The translations under genes were made by a program, and so were the position numbers. Under the pieces are notes generated by a model. The model was not told the DNA's origin, did not search any database, and saw only the letters and a program-made list of their open reading frames with translations. DNA of 64,000 bases from Paenibacillus sp. R14(2021) (GTDB lineage Bacteria; Bacillota; Bacilli; Paenibacillales; Paenibacillaceae): contig NZ_CP080269.1 in assembly GCF_019431355.1 (NCBI RefSeq), forward strand, positions 1,178,001 through 1,242,000, written 5' to 3'. Below are positions 1 to 8,778 of this stretch, piece by piece (the first letter of the stretch is position 1; every line of letters starts with the position of its first letter).

Positions 1-151
1 GCGAGAGGATGATGCGAGCTGCCACAGCTTTTCAAGACTAATGCAGCAACCCAAACAGCACGATAAAGTATCCAACATGACAAATGGCCAACAGTCCCTT
101 TCGCCCTGAAATATATCCAGAACATTCATTTATTATTAGGAGGCTATTCAA

Positions 152-1183
152 ATGAAAAATATGACGAAAAAATCAACACTCTCTCTTGCGCTTGCAGCAT
201 CTGTTCTACTTGGTCTTGGAAGCACGATTCCAACGACGCACGCAGCTGCTACTTCCTCCCTCGTGCCGGCAAAACAAACACTTGTGAATCAGTTCCATAT
301 TGAAAAGAGCCGAATCGGCTACAATGTCAAAACGGGCTTCGTCCAAATTGATGGCAAGGATGCATTCAAGCCTTCCACTTCTGTTCACGGCGTTGCTTAC
401 GCTAAACTCGAGGTTTTGAAAGCCGTTCTCGCCAAGCTCACTGCTGAGAACAAAAAGACTACATTCGTTCTCGTACACGGCGCATGGGCTGACGCAAGCT
501 ACTGGACCGAAACGGCAGCCGAGCTTCGCAAGATGGGCTATACGGTTTACGCTCCTGAATATGCAGGTCATGGCACAGGTGCCAAGAAGAACGTAACCCA
601 CGCGGATGAAACCAAATCGATCGTCGACTTCATCACGAGCAAGAATCTTCATGACGTCGTCCTGCTCGGTCACAGCTTCGGCGGAGCGATCATTCAGAAA
701 ACAGCCGAGCAAGTACCTGACCGCATCAAACGCCTGGTATTCTTCGATGCATTCGCACCGCTCGACGGCCAAAGCTTGGCGGATCAATTGCCGGCTCCGG
801 TACAGGACCTGTTCTCCCAGCTGAGAGCAAGCACGAAGGACGATACTGCGCCGATGCCGTTCCCAATCTTCCGCGATACGTTTGCGAACACAGCCAGTCT
901 ATCGATGGCTCAGCAATTGTACAAGAGCGCGGCGCCAGAGCCTGCAGCACCTCTCTTCGAGAAGCTGGATTTGAAGAAATTCTATTCGCTTAACATTCCG
1001 AAGAGCTATCTGTACCTGACTGAGGATCAAGCTGCGCCGCAAGGTCCTTACGGTTTCCATCCGAACCAATCCAGCCATCTCGGCGTTTATCGTTTGATCA
1101 TCGGTTCAGGCGACCACATGACAACCGTTCACACGGAGCCGCTTCAAATCGCGGAGAAAATCGTCGCTGCAGGAAGAGACTGA
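152..1183 (+). CDS. Secreted alpha/beta hydrolase (esterase-like)
   Basis: Alpha/beta-hydrolase-fold enzyme, probably an esterase or lipase-like hydrolase acting outside the membrane. A signal peptide is clear: KK-rich start, hydrophobic core (LSLALAASVLLGLGS) and an AxA-type cleavage site (THAAA) near residue 32. A linker of about 70 residues precedes the hydrolase core. Visible core motifs are FVLVHGAW (oxyanion region), the nucleophile elbow GHSFGG, and GDHMTTVH near the C-terminus with the likely catalytic His. The layout resembles the plant methyl-esterase/hydroxynitrile-lyase branch. An AGGAGG site lies 8 nt before the ATG. A hairpin terminator follows. A close paralogue without a signal peptide lies at 48397-49278. 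The substrate cannot be told. Confidence 0.88.
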   Translation: MKNMTKKSTLSLALAASVLLGLGSTIPTTHAAATSSLVPAKQTLVNQFHIEKSRIGYNVKTGFVQIDGKDAFKPSTSVHGVAYAKLEVLKAVLAKLTAENKKTTFVLVHGAWADASYWTETAAELRKMGYTVYAPEYAGHGTGAKKNVTHADETKSIVDFITSKNLHDVVLLGHSFGGAIIQKTAEQVPDRIKRLVFFDAFAPLDGQSLADQLPAPVQDLFSQLRASTKDDTAPMPFPIFRDTFANTASLSMAQQLYKSAAPEPAAPLFEKLDLKKFYSLNIPKSYLYLTEDQAAPQGPYGFHPNQSSHLGVYRLIIGSGDHMTTVHTEPLQIAEKIVAAGRD

Positions 1184-1237
1184 GCTTAGGTAGCAGCTTA
1201 TCTGCTAATCCTAAGTTGAAGCTTCATATTGAATAGC

Positions 1238-1313
1238 AAATCAACTCCTTCGCACCAAGCCGATTTTGACGGGATTCATTTCTTGTCGGCTTACGCTTTG
1301 GAGTTGATTTTTA
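1238..1313 (+). terminator. Rho-independent terminator of the secreted hydrolase
   Basis: Outer arms AAATCAACTCC and GGAGTTGATTT, with an inner AAGCCGA/TCGGCTT stem, are followed by a T-rich stretch just after the hydrolase gene. Confidence 0.7.
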
Positions 1314-1410
1314 TTTCCAATCAATTGGATTACTATGATTAAGTTAACATAACTATAGTTATGTAACCTTTGTGATTTTCGTAATCTTATTTACATATTA
1401 TTACATATAA

Positions 1411-1447
1411 AATAATCCCATTACTTTTACAAGTAATTGGGATTATT
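1411..1447. terminator. Bidirectional terminator
   Basis: A near-perfect hairpin (AATAATCCCATTACTT and its complement, loop TTAC) lies between convergent genes. It probably ends the GH172 transcript and backs up the terminator of the hydrolase. Confidence 0.75.
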
Positions 1448-1458
1448 TTATTTCTAAT

Positions 1459-2562
1459 TTATCGAGGCCATCTCTTACTCGCGGGCGGCAGCGAAGGAAA
1501 CGGCGCATGCGGCTCCAGCTGGTACCAATACGCCACCGACGAAATATCATCCGAGCGCTCGAATAACCGCGTATGATCATGCCCGATCTGCTGAATCGTA
1601 ACGCGTAAATCGCTTTCGAATCGAATCGGATCTAACATATGCCAGCGGTACATGCCGTGCATAGGTACATTATGCCCGTACCAAGCGTCGATTTCGGTCG
1701 TTTCCTTATAAAATTTGTACCCCAGATAAGGAGTGGAATAGGATTCCGGCTCCCCCGTCGTCATATTGTTGAAGCACCAGGCACCTCCGACATAATCTTC
1801 GGTCCCGGTCCCGCAAATCGTCGGCCATTCCTCATCGCCGTCCATATAAAACTTGATTTCGCCTTCTCCCCACCAATTGCGTTCCAGCGCGGCCCATGCC
1901 AAATACGTACCGATGTAGTGCCCCTTGCCTCGAACGTTGTCCAAAATCGTGAAGTCTCTGGAGCTATCCGTTATCTGCTCACGGCGCCACTGCGCATGAA
2001 AATACGCGGCTGTGTCCGGAAGCTGATCCACGAGTGAATAATTAAAGGTATAGAAGAAGCCCTCTATATCCACAGCGTGTTGATTCTCAATTGTAATTCT
2101 GGCTCCATTCCGGAAAGGCATCGGAATATAGCAGTTCATGCCGCCCGTAGGAACAACCGCAATGGGCAGCGAGCTTACATTCGTTCGAATGCCGAACCCG
2201 TTGCAGAAGAAGTCGCCCAGCGGAACCTCTACGGAAGGCTCGTCTTCTTCGTCCCAGTACATACGCAGAATCAGGTCGCGGAGCACGTATTGGTTAGCAT
2301 GGCCCTTGCCTGTCTTATCGGTAACCGTAATCCAGAAATGCTGAATGATGCCTGTCCCTTGAATATGAGCAAGCGTTGCCAGCTCGCCTTGTTTCAGCGT
2401 TATGGCCGGCCTTCCTTTTCGTCCGACGCCTAATTGGCTTGCTTCCTTGCCGCCCTGCCCTTTCTCTCCGGTCGGATTCTCTGCCGATATCGAACGTGAA
2501 CGTGCGCTCGTCACTAGCGGCGCGGATGACAAGCCCATGCCAAGACCATTTTGCTGCAGCAT
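1459..2562 (-). CDS. DUF2961 / glycoside hydrolase family 172 protein
   Basis: Member of the DUF2961 family, now GH172, whose characterised members act on fructo- and arabinofuranosidic linkages. The family hallmark GTGTEDYVGGAWCF is present around residue 250, with further conserved segments IQHFWITV, PLGDFFCNGFG and FYMDGDEEWPT. At 367 residues it has family-typical length. The start chosen is the ATG at 2562, preceded by GAGGTG at 7 nt. No signal peptide is seen, so it is probably intracellular. It diverges from an AraC regulator 118 bp away, which is the likely controller. Function at the family level is well supported; the actual sugar is unknown. Confidence 0.85.
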   Translation of the reverse strand: MLQQNGLGMGLSSAPLVTSARSRSISAENPTGEKGQGGKEASQLGVGRKGRPAITLKQGELATLAHIQGTGIIQHFWITVTDKTGKGHANQYVLRDLILRMYWDEEDEPSVEVPLGDFFCNGFGIRTNVSSLPIAVVPTGGMNCYIPMPFRNGARITIENQHAVDIEGFFYTFNYSLVDQLPDTAAYFHAQWRREQITDSSRDFTILDNVRGKGHYIGTYLAWAALERNWWGEGEIKFYMDGDEEWPTICGTGTEDYVGGAWCFNNMTTGEPESYSTPYLGYKFYKETTEIDAWYGHNVPMHGMYRWHMLDPIRFESDLRVTIQQIGHDHTRLFERSDDISSVAYWYQLEPHAPFPSLPPASKRWPR

Positions 2563-2680
2563 GCAGAAGCACCTCATTTATCTTATGTTGTGTAATGATG
2601 CACCTATTATATAATGAAAATATGTATATTCCGTTGGCTGATGTTGTCTACTTATTTATCAATTATTGCTGAGGTGAAAA

Positions 2681-3547
2681 ATGAACATCGATGAGGTTTC
2701 TCCTTACATTCGCGTCGCGATGGACAGCTTGGTAGATGCCGCTTGGAGGATTGATGAGCGGGTCATCTGGGATTACGAGCTGCTTTATTTGAAGGAAGGC
2801 CAGCTTCATGTCACCATTGACGACCGGGACTATTACGGGAAAGCCGGCGATTGCTTCTTCTTCGCGCCGGGACAACGCCATGCCATTCAGGCGATTGGCG
2901 GCGCGCGCGTACACCAGCCCCATGTTCATTTCGATCTTCGTACGGAACCGGACAGCAAGGAGATCGGCGTGTCCTTCAAGCCGCTAGAACAGATGACAGC
3001 CAAGGAACGGGGATGGATTCGGGACAATGAGTTGAACACAGATCCGTCTGCGATTCCAAGCCATTTTCGCCCCCATGACCCGCGGACGCTGGAGACGCTG
3101 CTGTTCGAGCTGATCCGGGAATACGAAGCCAAGCCGCCATTCTATGAGCTGCGCTTGAAAGGCATGCTGCTTTCCCTCTTGTCCCATGTCCTCCGCGACC
3201 GGTATTGGGCGCATACGGTGACGAGCAGCGGACATATGGAGCTGTTGTCGGAGATTCGAACCTACATCGAGCATCATGCGCATCGCAGTTTGAAGCTTGA
3301 CGAGCTGTCCGAACGGTTTCATTTGAGCAAGTTTTATCTCATCCACTTGTTCCGAACGACATTTCAACTGACGCCGATTCAATACCACCAGCAGATCCGA
3401 ATGGAAAAAGCCAAGAGCATGATTCAATATACGGGCCTCTTCATGCAGGATATCGCTGAACTGCTGGGTTATGCGAATATTCATGCATTCAGCCGGGCGT
3501 TCAAGGCCCATACGGGCTGCTCTCCATCCGACTTTCGGCGGTTATAA
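2681..3547 (+). CDS. AraC-family transcriptional regulator
   Basis: One-component regulator with an N-terminal cupin-like sensing domain (residues about 15-100, with YYGKAGDCFFFAPGQRH typical of the beta-barrel) and a C-terminal double helix-turn-helix of AraC type (about 185-288, ending AFSRAFKAHTGCSPSDFRR). GAGGTG lies just before the ATG. It is divergent from the GH172 gene and 75 bp upstream of an SDR gene on the same strand, so both are plausible targets. The ligand is probably a sugar or sugar derivative, by analogy with AraC proteins next to glycosidases. Confidence 0.9.
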   Translation: MNIDEVSPYIRVAMDSLVDAAWRIDERVIWDYELLYLKEGQLHVTIDDRDYYGKAGDCFFFAPGQRHAIQAIGGARVHQPHVHFDLRTEPDSKEIGVSFKPLEQMTAKERGWIRDNELNTDPSAIPSHFRPHDPRTLETLLFELIREYEAKPPFYELRLKGMLLSLLSHVLRDRYWAHTVTSSGHMELLSEIRTYIEHHAHRSLKLDELSERFHLSKFYLIHLFRTTFQLTPIQYHQQIRMEKAKSMIQYTGLFMQDIAELLGYANIHAFSRAFKAHTGCSPSDFRRL

Positions 3548-3622
3548 TAAGTACGTTAGACAAGAATAATCAATAGCTGAGAGATCCGAGGAGTTAATAA
3601 AATTGAATTGGAGTGTTGAGGA

Positions 3623-4375
3623 ATGGAAACCGCATTTACGAATCGATATGTCATGATTACAGGTGCCGGAGGCGGCATCGGGAGAGAGGTGGCGATCACG
3701 TATGCGAAGCAAGGCGCGATCGTAATCCTCATTGACATCAACGCGGAAAAGCTGGAGCAAACGGCTTCCTTGATTCGCAGCGAGGGGCAGGACCCGCTGA
3801 GCCGCATCGTTGATTTGAGCGTGCCTGCTTCGATTGAAGCGTGCTTCATTTGGCTGCAGCAGACAATCGGCAAGCTGGACATTTTGATCAACAATGCAGG
3901 GCTAGGCGCATGGAAGTCTGTCTATGATCTTGGCGTAGACGAGTGGGATTATGTATTGAACACCAATCTGCGGGGGAATTTCCTCTGTGCAAGAGAAGCG
4001 GCTAAATGGATGCGAAGCAGCGGCGGCGGCGCGATCGTGAATATCGCTTCGACCCGGGCGCTGATGTCCGAGCCGAACTCGGAAGCATACGCGGCATCCA
4101 AGGGCGGCATTCTCGCCTTGACGCATGCGCTCGCGCTGTCGCTTGGACCGGATCGGATTCGCGTCAACGCGATCAGTCCCGGCTGGATTGAGACAGGCGA
4201 TTACGAAGCGCTGCGTCCCTCGGATCACATCCAGCACCCGGCGCAGCGCGTCGGTAAGCCGGACGATATTGCGAGAGCCTGCCTGTACTTGACCGATCCC
4301 GCGAACGATTTTGTAACGGGGACGAATCTGGTGATCGACGGCGGTATGACGCGCAAGATGATCTACGAGGAATGA
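3623..4375 (+). CDS. Short-chain dehydrogenase/reductase
   Basis: Classical SDR oxidoreductase of 250 residues using NAD(P)H. Visible motifs are the dinucleotide loop TGAGGGIGREV (residues about 10-20), NNAG, the catalytic Ser in NIAS, the YAASKGG catalytic Tyr/Lys, and the C-terminal GTNLVIDGGMT segment. It follows the AraC regulator on the same strand and may share its transcript. Acidic DIN after beta-2 suggests an NAD(H) preference. The substrate is unknown; a sugar or polyol fits the neighbourhood. Confidence 0.9.
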   Translation: METAFTNRYVMITGAGGGIGREVAITYAKQGAIVILIDINAEKLEQTASLIRSEGQDPLSRIVDLSVPASIEACFIWLQQTIGKLDILINNAGLGAWKSVYDLGVDEWDYVLNTNLRGNFLCAREAAKWMRSSGGGAIVNIASTRALMSEPNSEAYAASKGGILALTHALALSLGPDRIRVNAISPGWIETGDYEALRPSDHIQHPAQRVGKPDDIARACLYLTDPANDFVTGTNLVIDGGMTRKMIYEE

Positions 4376-4387
4376 GGATAAGGGCGT

Positions 4388-5797
4388 TTATCTTCTGTAA
4401 GGCAGTGTGATTTCGACCGTCGTCCCCTGATTGATTTGGCTATGAATGGACAGCGTACCGCCATGTCCTTCAATTATGCGTTTGCACACCATGAGACCGA
4501 GTCCGGTACCGTTCGTTTTGGTCGTGAAGAACGGCTCCCCTAGCTGCGACAAGCTTTCCTCCGCAATGCCGATGCCTTCATCTGCGATGCGGATAATCAA
4601 GCTTTGATCGCGATCGTTCAGGAATACAATCTTGATTGCGCCGCCGCTCGGCATCGATTCGATCGCATTCTTCACTACATTAATTAATACCTGTTTCATC
4701 TGATCCGGATTGCAATTTATCGAAGGAATGTTCGGCTCCATGTCCAATTGAATTTGAACGTTATAGAGATGAGCATGCGGCTGCAGGAAACTAATAACGC
4801 TCTTAATCAGCTCTCGTGAGCTGCTCGCGTTGAAATCGTTTGTCTGCGGTTTCGCAAGCGACATAAACTCGTTGACGACATAATTGATATGTTCGAGCTC
4901 TTCCATCATGACATCAACGTAGTCCACGTTTTTAGCCATGAGTAAGCGAAGGAATCCTTTGAGAGACGTAAGGGGATTACGGATATCATGCGCGATTCCA
5001 GCCGCCAATTGACCGATTAGCGACAGCTTCTCCGATCGAATGATCGTCTCTTCCGACTTTTTGCGCTCCGAAAGATCCCGAATGACGGTCTGCACGACTG
5101 GAAAACCTAAATTCTTATGTACATAAATCGATGAGACTTCCACATCGATGAAGGTGCCGTCCAGCTTCTTCATCTTAATTTCCAAAAAATCCGTGTAATT
5201 ATCGGACCGCTTGACCTGACGAAGCCGTTTGATAACGAGCGGCTTATCGCTTGGACATAGAAATTCATAGATCGATTTGCCCTTGAACTCTTCTTCCAGC
5301 AAGCTGCTTAAGAGCAGGCAGCCCGCATCGTTCATGAATTGAATGATCCCATCCTTATGCAGCACGATCGGTTCCGGATTGAGCTTAATCAACCGCTTAA
5401 ACTGCTGCTCTCGTTCCAGCAGCTCCGCTTCTGCCTTCTTCTTCTCGCTAATGTCCCTTTCCACGCCGATGAAGCCGATTACGGTTCCTTCATTGTCGAT
5501 CAAGGGAGAGACGGCAACGTTCGCATAAAACGTAGAGCCGTCCTTTCGAAGCTTCAGCGCTTCGAAATTCTTGCTTTGCTCGCCGTTAATAAGCGACCGG
5601 TATAATCGAAACACATCTTCTTTATCTTGATCGGGCGTCATCGGCAGTACCTGCCCGATCACCTCATCTCTCGTCCAGCCATGCAGCTCTTCGAATTTCC
5701 TATTCACCTCTAGCACCGTTCCGTTTACATCAACGATGACAATCCCGTCTGAAGTTAATTGCATGAAGGAATTGACCAGATATTCTTTAGGTATCAT
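4388..5797 (-). CDS. PAS-domain sensor histidine kinase (sporulation-kinase type)
   Basis: Soluble sensor histidine kinase of 469 residues with two PAS domains (about 5-120 and 130-250, the first followed by a PAC motif VIGFIGVERDISEKK), a HisKA domain with the phosphoacceptor His in AAGIAHDIRNPLTS (about residue 270), and an HATPase domain carrying the N box (NVVKNAIESM), DEGIGI and GTGLGL. The architecture and absence of membrane segments resemble the KinA/KinE sporulation kinases that feed Spo0F, but no response regulator gene is adjacent. A TetR gene lies 35 bp upstream on the same strand, so the two may be cotranscribed. Confidence 0.9.
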   Translation of the reverse strand: MIPKEYLVNSFMQLTSDGIVIVDVNGTVLEVNRKFEELHGWTRDEVIGQVLPMTPDQDKEDVFRLYRSLINGEQSKNFEALKLRKDGSTFYANVAVSPLIDNEGTVIGFIGVERDISEKKKAEAELLEREQQFKRLIKLNPEPIVLHKDGIIQFMNDAGCLLLSSLLEEEFKGKSIYEFLCPSDKPLVIKRLRQVKRSDNYTDFLEIKMKKLDGTFIDVEVSSIYVHKNLGFPVVQTVIRDLSERKKSEETIIRSEKLSLIGQLAAGIAHDIRNPLTSLKGFLRLLMAKNVDYVDVMMEELEHINYVVNEFMSLAKPQTNDFNASSSRELIKSVISFLQPHAHLYNVQIQLDMEPNIPSINCNPDQMKQVLINVVKNAIESMPSGGAIKIVFLNDRDQSLIIRIADEGIGIAEESLSQLGEPFFTTKTNGTGLGLMVCKRIIEGHGGTLSIHSQINQGTTVEITLPYRR

Positions 5798-5832
5798 GTA
5801 TTCATATCCCCTAATTCGAACAAGTGATAGGA

Positions 5833-6345
5833 TTATTCTGTCTTGAAGGAAACTAATGATTGGACATCTAACATTTCCGATACTGTGATTAAATAACCTG
5901 CAGCCATGAACCTGCTCGTCGCCTGCTTGGCATTCGGCACGTTTGCCTTCTGGAATTTGACGCTTATGAAATCGTGAATGGATTGAAATAACGCTCTGGC
6001 ATGCTCACGAATGACCGGCTCGGAAATACTATACGACTGCATGACAAGCAAAATTTCGTCGCGGTACATACTCATGCCGGAACGAAAAGCTGATCCGAGT
6101 GTATTCTCCAGCTGCGAAACAGGCGCCTCCACATCTTCAAGCAGGTCATAAATTCGGTGCATCGCACGGTCCAGAAGTGCGATATAAAGCGCTTTCTTGT
6201 TTAAGAAGAAGTGAAACACATACGGCTGTGTTACGCCTGCAGCCTTCGCTACCAGCGCCGTCGTCGCTTTATAGTACCCACGCTCCGCGAATATACCGAG
6301 TGCCTTATCCATGATTTGTTCTTTCCGGTCTTCGCGGATTGCCAA
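5833..6345 (-). CDS. TetR/AcrR-family transcriptional regulator
   Basis: TetR-type repressor of 170 residues. The N-terminal helix-turn-helix is plain (GYYKATTALVAKAAGVTQPYVFHFF, residues about 20-45; conserved positions A, GV, Y, F). The C-terminal ligand domain is unrecognised. It precedes the PAS kinase on the same strand. An 18-bp perfect inverted repeat 19 bp upstream of the start is a good autoregulatory operator candidate. Confidence 0.9.
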   Translation of the reverse strand: MAIREDRKEQIMDKALGIFAERGYYKATTALVAKAAGVTQPYVFHFFLNKKALYIALLDRAMHRIYDLLEDVEAPVSQLENTLGSAFRSGMSMYRDEILLVMQSYSISEPVIREHARALFQSIHDFISVKFQKANVPNAKQATSRFMAAGYLITVSEMLDVQSLVSFKTE

Positions 6346-6363
6346 ATGAATACCCCTCTCGAT

Positions 6364-6381
6364 ATTTATTAATGAATAAAT
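6364..6381. promoter_or_regulatory. Candidate TetR operator
   Basis: Perfect inverted repeat ATTTATT-AATG-AATAAAT located directly upstream of the TetR gene. Inferred to be its own operator; the region is AT-rich, so chance is possible. Confidence 0.45.
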
Positions 6382-6470
6382 AAATTATTCCACTGGCTGA
6401 TGCTTCTGTCAAGAAGCGAATAATCAATCAAAATGCTGAGTAATGCTTATTAATTTACTTTGTAAAAAAT

Positions 6471-6509
6471 AAATAAACCTTGAATTCATATGAATCCAAG
6501 GTTTATTTG
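6471..6509. terminator. Bidirectional terminator
   Basis: Arms AAATAAACCTTG and CAAGGTTTATTT flank a second small palindrome (ATTCATATGAAT). It lies just downstream of the remnant at 6515-6637 and so ends the CGNR-gene transcript. Confidence 0.65.
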
Positions 6510-6514
6510 CAATT

Positions 6515-6637
6515 TTAAATTATTTTCCAATCGCATCCATAGCGAGAGCAATCAGGATGGCAGCTCTGTCTTACACCTTCTATCATGATTTCATGCATGC
6601 CTGAAGCAAGCGGACTGGTGCTATCGCTGTTCGTCAC
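6515..6637 (-). pseudogene. Alpha/beta hydrolase N-terminal remnant
   Basis: A 40-codon reading frame starts at a GTG behind AAAGGAGTGGG and reads SPLASGMHEIMIEGVRQ before ending. Such a stretch resembles the extreme N-terminus of alpha/beta hydrolases, where a substrate-side strand with GVRQ leads to a HxxGxGP motif; the rest of the enzyme is missing. It lies 35 bp downstream of the CGNR regulator, on the same strand, and ends right at a terminator, which suggests a collapsed two-gene operon. It could also be a genuine small peptide. Confidence 0.4.
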
Positions 6638-6672
6638 TGCTTCCCACTCCTTTGATGTGATTTATTATTCAT

Positions 6673-7260
6673 TCACTTGGTCAGCCGTGCTTTTTTCCGA
6701 TGGTAATATTGATTCACTTTCACGCGATTGCCGCATGTTGTGACATCACACCAACGCCGGGAACCGTTTCGACTATGGTCATAAAAATGCAAAATGCATT
6801 CCGGATTGCTGCATTTTTTGATTTTACCCTGCACGCACTCGCTAGTGAGTCGAACGAGCTGTTCCATGAAGAAGCCCGCAAGTCGATGAGCCTCGTAAAT
6901 CATCTCGCTGCGGAGAGATTCGCTCTTATTCGCAACTCGCAAATATCCGGCATTCGCCTGAAGAAGCGCGTTAACATGATCGATCCATTGCTGGTCCCAT
7001 ATTTCACCTTGAATCAAGGCATCCACGGCTGTTTGGAGCAATTCTCGCACTTCCACAACCTCGGCATGAATGCGTATTTTATCCTCTGCATTCAATTCAG
7101 CAATTCCCGTTATGCGATGCAGGAAACCTGCCGTTCTCAGCCATTCTTCTATATCTTCAAAAGTAGTCAGCAGCTCCTGCTGTTTGCCTTTATTAATCTT
7201 GCGCGTGTTCAGAAAGTCAATCGCCGTATGATTGCCAAGCCAGACGAACGGTAAAGACAT
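6673..7260 (-). CDS. ABATE/CGNR zinc-finger transcription factor
   Basis: Protein of 195 residues with an N-terminal ABATE domain (LGNHTAIDFLNTRKI, residues about 7-21) and a C-terminal CGNR zinc finger: KKCSNPECILHFYD, SRNGSRRWCDVTTCGNR and YYHRKKA. These are stress-linked putative DNA-binding proteins usually placed beside a metabolic or detoxification gene. Here the downstream gene is reduced to a fragment, and a second enzyme remnant lies upstream on the other strand. The start ATG has GGAGG about 8 nt upstream. Confidence 0.88.
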   Translation of the reverse strand: MSLPFVWLGNHTAIDFLNTRKINKGKQQELLTTFEDIEEWLRTAGFLHRITGIAELNAEDKIRIHAEVVEVRELLQTAVDALIQGEIWDQQWIDHVNALLQANAGYLRVANKSESLRSEMIYEAHRLAGFFMEQLVRLTSECVQGKIKKCSNPECILHFYDHSRNGSRRWCDVTTCGNRVKVNQYYHRKKARLTK

Positions 7261-7299
7261 GACTATAAACCTCCTTCATGTCATTTAATTGTAACACCC

Positions 7300-7491
7300 G
7301 TTGAAGGGGTTTACTACCCGCCTGTATGCGACAATCACGAGTAAGAGCTCCAGCGTTATTCAGGGCGGCGAGGTCTACGGCATGACGGGCGGCGTTTGCC
7401 ATATCGGAGTTCCATTGGCTAAAGCCCATAAGTCGATGAGAGACAAAAGTGCACGCGGAAAAATCGTGGTCGATATTTCGCGATCGATAGT
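7300..7491 (+). pseudogene. Zinc-type alcohol dehydrogenase / quinone oxidoreductase remnant
   Basis: One open frame joins GGEVYGMTGGV, which resembles the GDxVYGMTGGxGG segment near residue 80-90 of NADP-dependent quinone oxidoreductases, directly to AHKSMRDKSARGKIVVDIS, which resembles the C-terminal AHRxxExGxxRGKIVxxI segment. Roughly 200 residues between them are absent, as expected from an internal deletion. It is divergent from the CGNR regulator, the usual arrangement for a regulated oxidoreductase. Similarity was judged by eye. Confidence 0.45.
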
Positions 7492-7556
7492 CTCGCAGCA
7501 TGACTCGCATGATGATCCCACTGGAAACTCCTCCTGTCGAGCAGTGTTCTTTATAC

Positions 7557-7586
7557 AAAAAAAACTGCCGCGAGGGCAGTTTTTTC
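7557..7586. terminator. Bidirectional terminator
   Basis: AAAACTGCC-loop-GGCAGTTTT hairpin with A and T tracts on both sides, 29 bp beyond the stop codon of the TelA gene. Confidence 0.8.
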
Positions 7587-7614
7587 GTTGTATGAGTTCA
7601 AGCCTGCGACACGT

Positions 7615-8754
7615 TTAAATACCGAGCTGATGCCCCTTCTCCAAGCGCTGAATTTGCTTCTCGCCCGTGTCTGCGAGCTCGCGGAACTGTTGGATCGTTT
7701 CGCGCATCTTAGGCAGCGCCTCCTGCTTGTAGCTACTAATGGAATCCAGCGCTGACAAAACATCCGTAAAGGCTTGCTTCAGCGTATCGACGGAAATGCT
7801 CGTTTCAAGCGACTGTTTATGAATTTCGGCGCCCTGCTCCTTCAACATTCTCGACGTGCCCGCAATGAGCTCGTTCGTCGTTTGGTTCAAGAGCTCGATC
7901 TTCTTGAGCACGATCTTCTGATTGTAGAGTGCGCTCGCTACGGTTACGGAAATTTTGAGCGCGGAGATCGTGATGTTCTTCGCGCGGTCTACCCCGCGAA
8001 TCAGCTCTTTGTTATTCCGAATGACCACCTCGATGGCCATAATGCCCTGCTGATTGACGACCAGCATCTGCTGCAGGTCCATCACGCGCTGGCGCAGCGG
8101 GAACAACACTTCCTCCGTGATGAACCTTACTTTGTCAGGATCCTCATTACGCGATGCAGCCGCTTCGATCTGAGCGGCGATGGAATCATCCATCAGCATG
8201 CCCAGCTGAATTTCTTTCTGCAGCTTCTTGGTCAGGTCTCGCAGCTGCTGCTGCTCGATCTCCAGCGTCGTATTGTCGTTCTTAAGCGTAAACTTCCCTT
8301 TATCGAGGGAGACGACAATATCCCCAATGACGTTGTCAGCCTTCTGATATTTGAGAAAGTAAGCGCGCATCGGATTAAACAGCTTACCGAGAAGCCCGCC
8401 TTTGGCAAAATCGACGATGCTCGGGTCCAAATCCTTCAGCTGGGTGTGGAGCTCAGCCAGTCCTTTGGCAACCTGACCGCCCTCGTCTCCGGTTTTGGCG
8501 AGATTGCCGACCGATACTTGCAGCAGCGCATTTTTGTCCGAGGATGATCTCATGGTGTTCAGGCCGAATGTATCGATGGATTGCAATATTTCCCTGCGTT
8601 TCTCCAGCGATTCCAGATCAAGCGCCATAATCATGGCAACGTTAGCCTCCGCTGCTTCCTTCAGCTTGGCAACCTCTTCGGGCACCGGCTTCACTTCTTG
8701 CTCGATCACGGCTTTGATTTCATCGGAGCTGGGCACTTCCATTGAGAACGACAC
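7615..8754 (-). CDS. TelA-family toxic anion resistance protein
   Basis: Cytoplasmic helical protein of the TelA/KlaA family (379 residues, family-typical). Family-like features are the DLESLEKRREILQSIDTFG region, long heptad-rich helices, and a block containing PLRQRVMDLQQMLVVNQQG and NKELIRGVDRAKNIT. Relatives have been linked to tellurite, colicin and cell-envelope antibiotic tolerance, with an unknown mechanism. The start is a GTG with GGAGG 7 nt upstream. It is the last gene of a three-gene operon after the VWA protein, with a 24-bp gap. Confidence 0.9.
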   Translation of the reverse strand: MSFSMEVPSSDEIKAVIEQEVKPVPEEVAKLKEAAEANVAMIMALDLESLEKRREILQSIDTFGLNTMRSSSDKNALLQVSVGNLAKTGDEGGQVAKGLAELHTQLKDLDPSIVDFAKGGLLGKLFNPMRAYFLKYQKADNVIGDIVVSLDKGKFTLKNDNTTLEIEQQQLRDLTKKLQKEIQLGMLMDDSIAAQIEAAASRNEDPDKVRFITEEVLFPLRQRVMDLQQMLVVNQQGIMAIEVVIRNNKELIRGVDRAKNITISALKISVTVASALYNQKIVLKKIELLNQTTNELIAGTSRMLKEQGAEIHKQSLETSISVDTLKQAFTDVLSALDSISSYKQEALPKMRETIQQFRELADTGEKQIQRLEKGHQLGI

Positions 8755-8778
8755 ACGGTTTCCTCCTCTAGGATAAAG

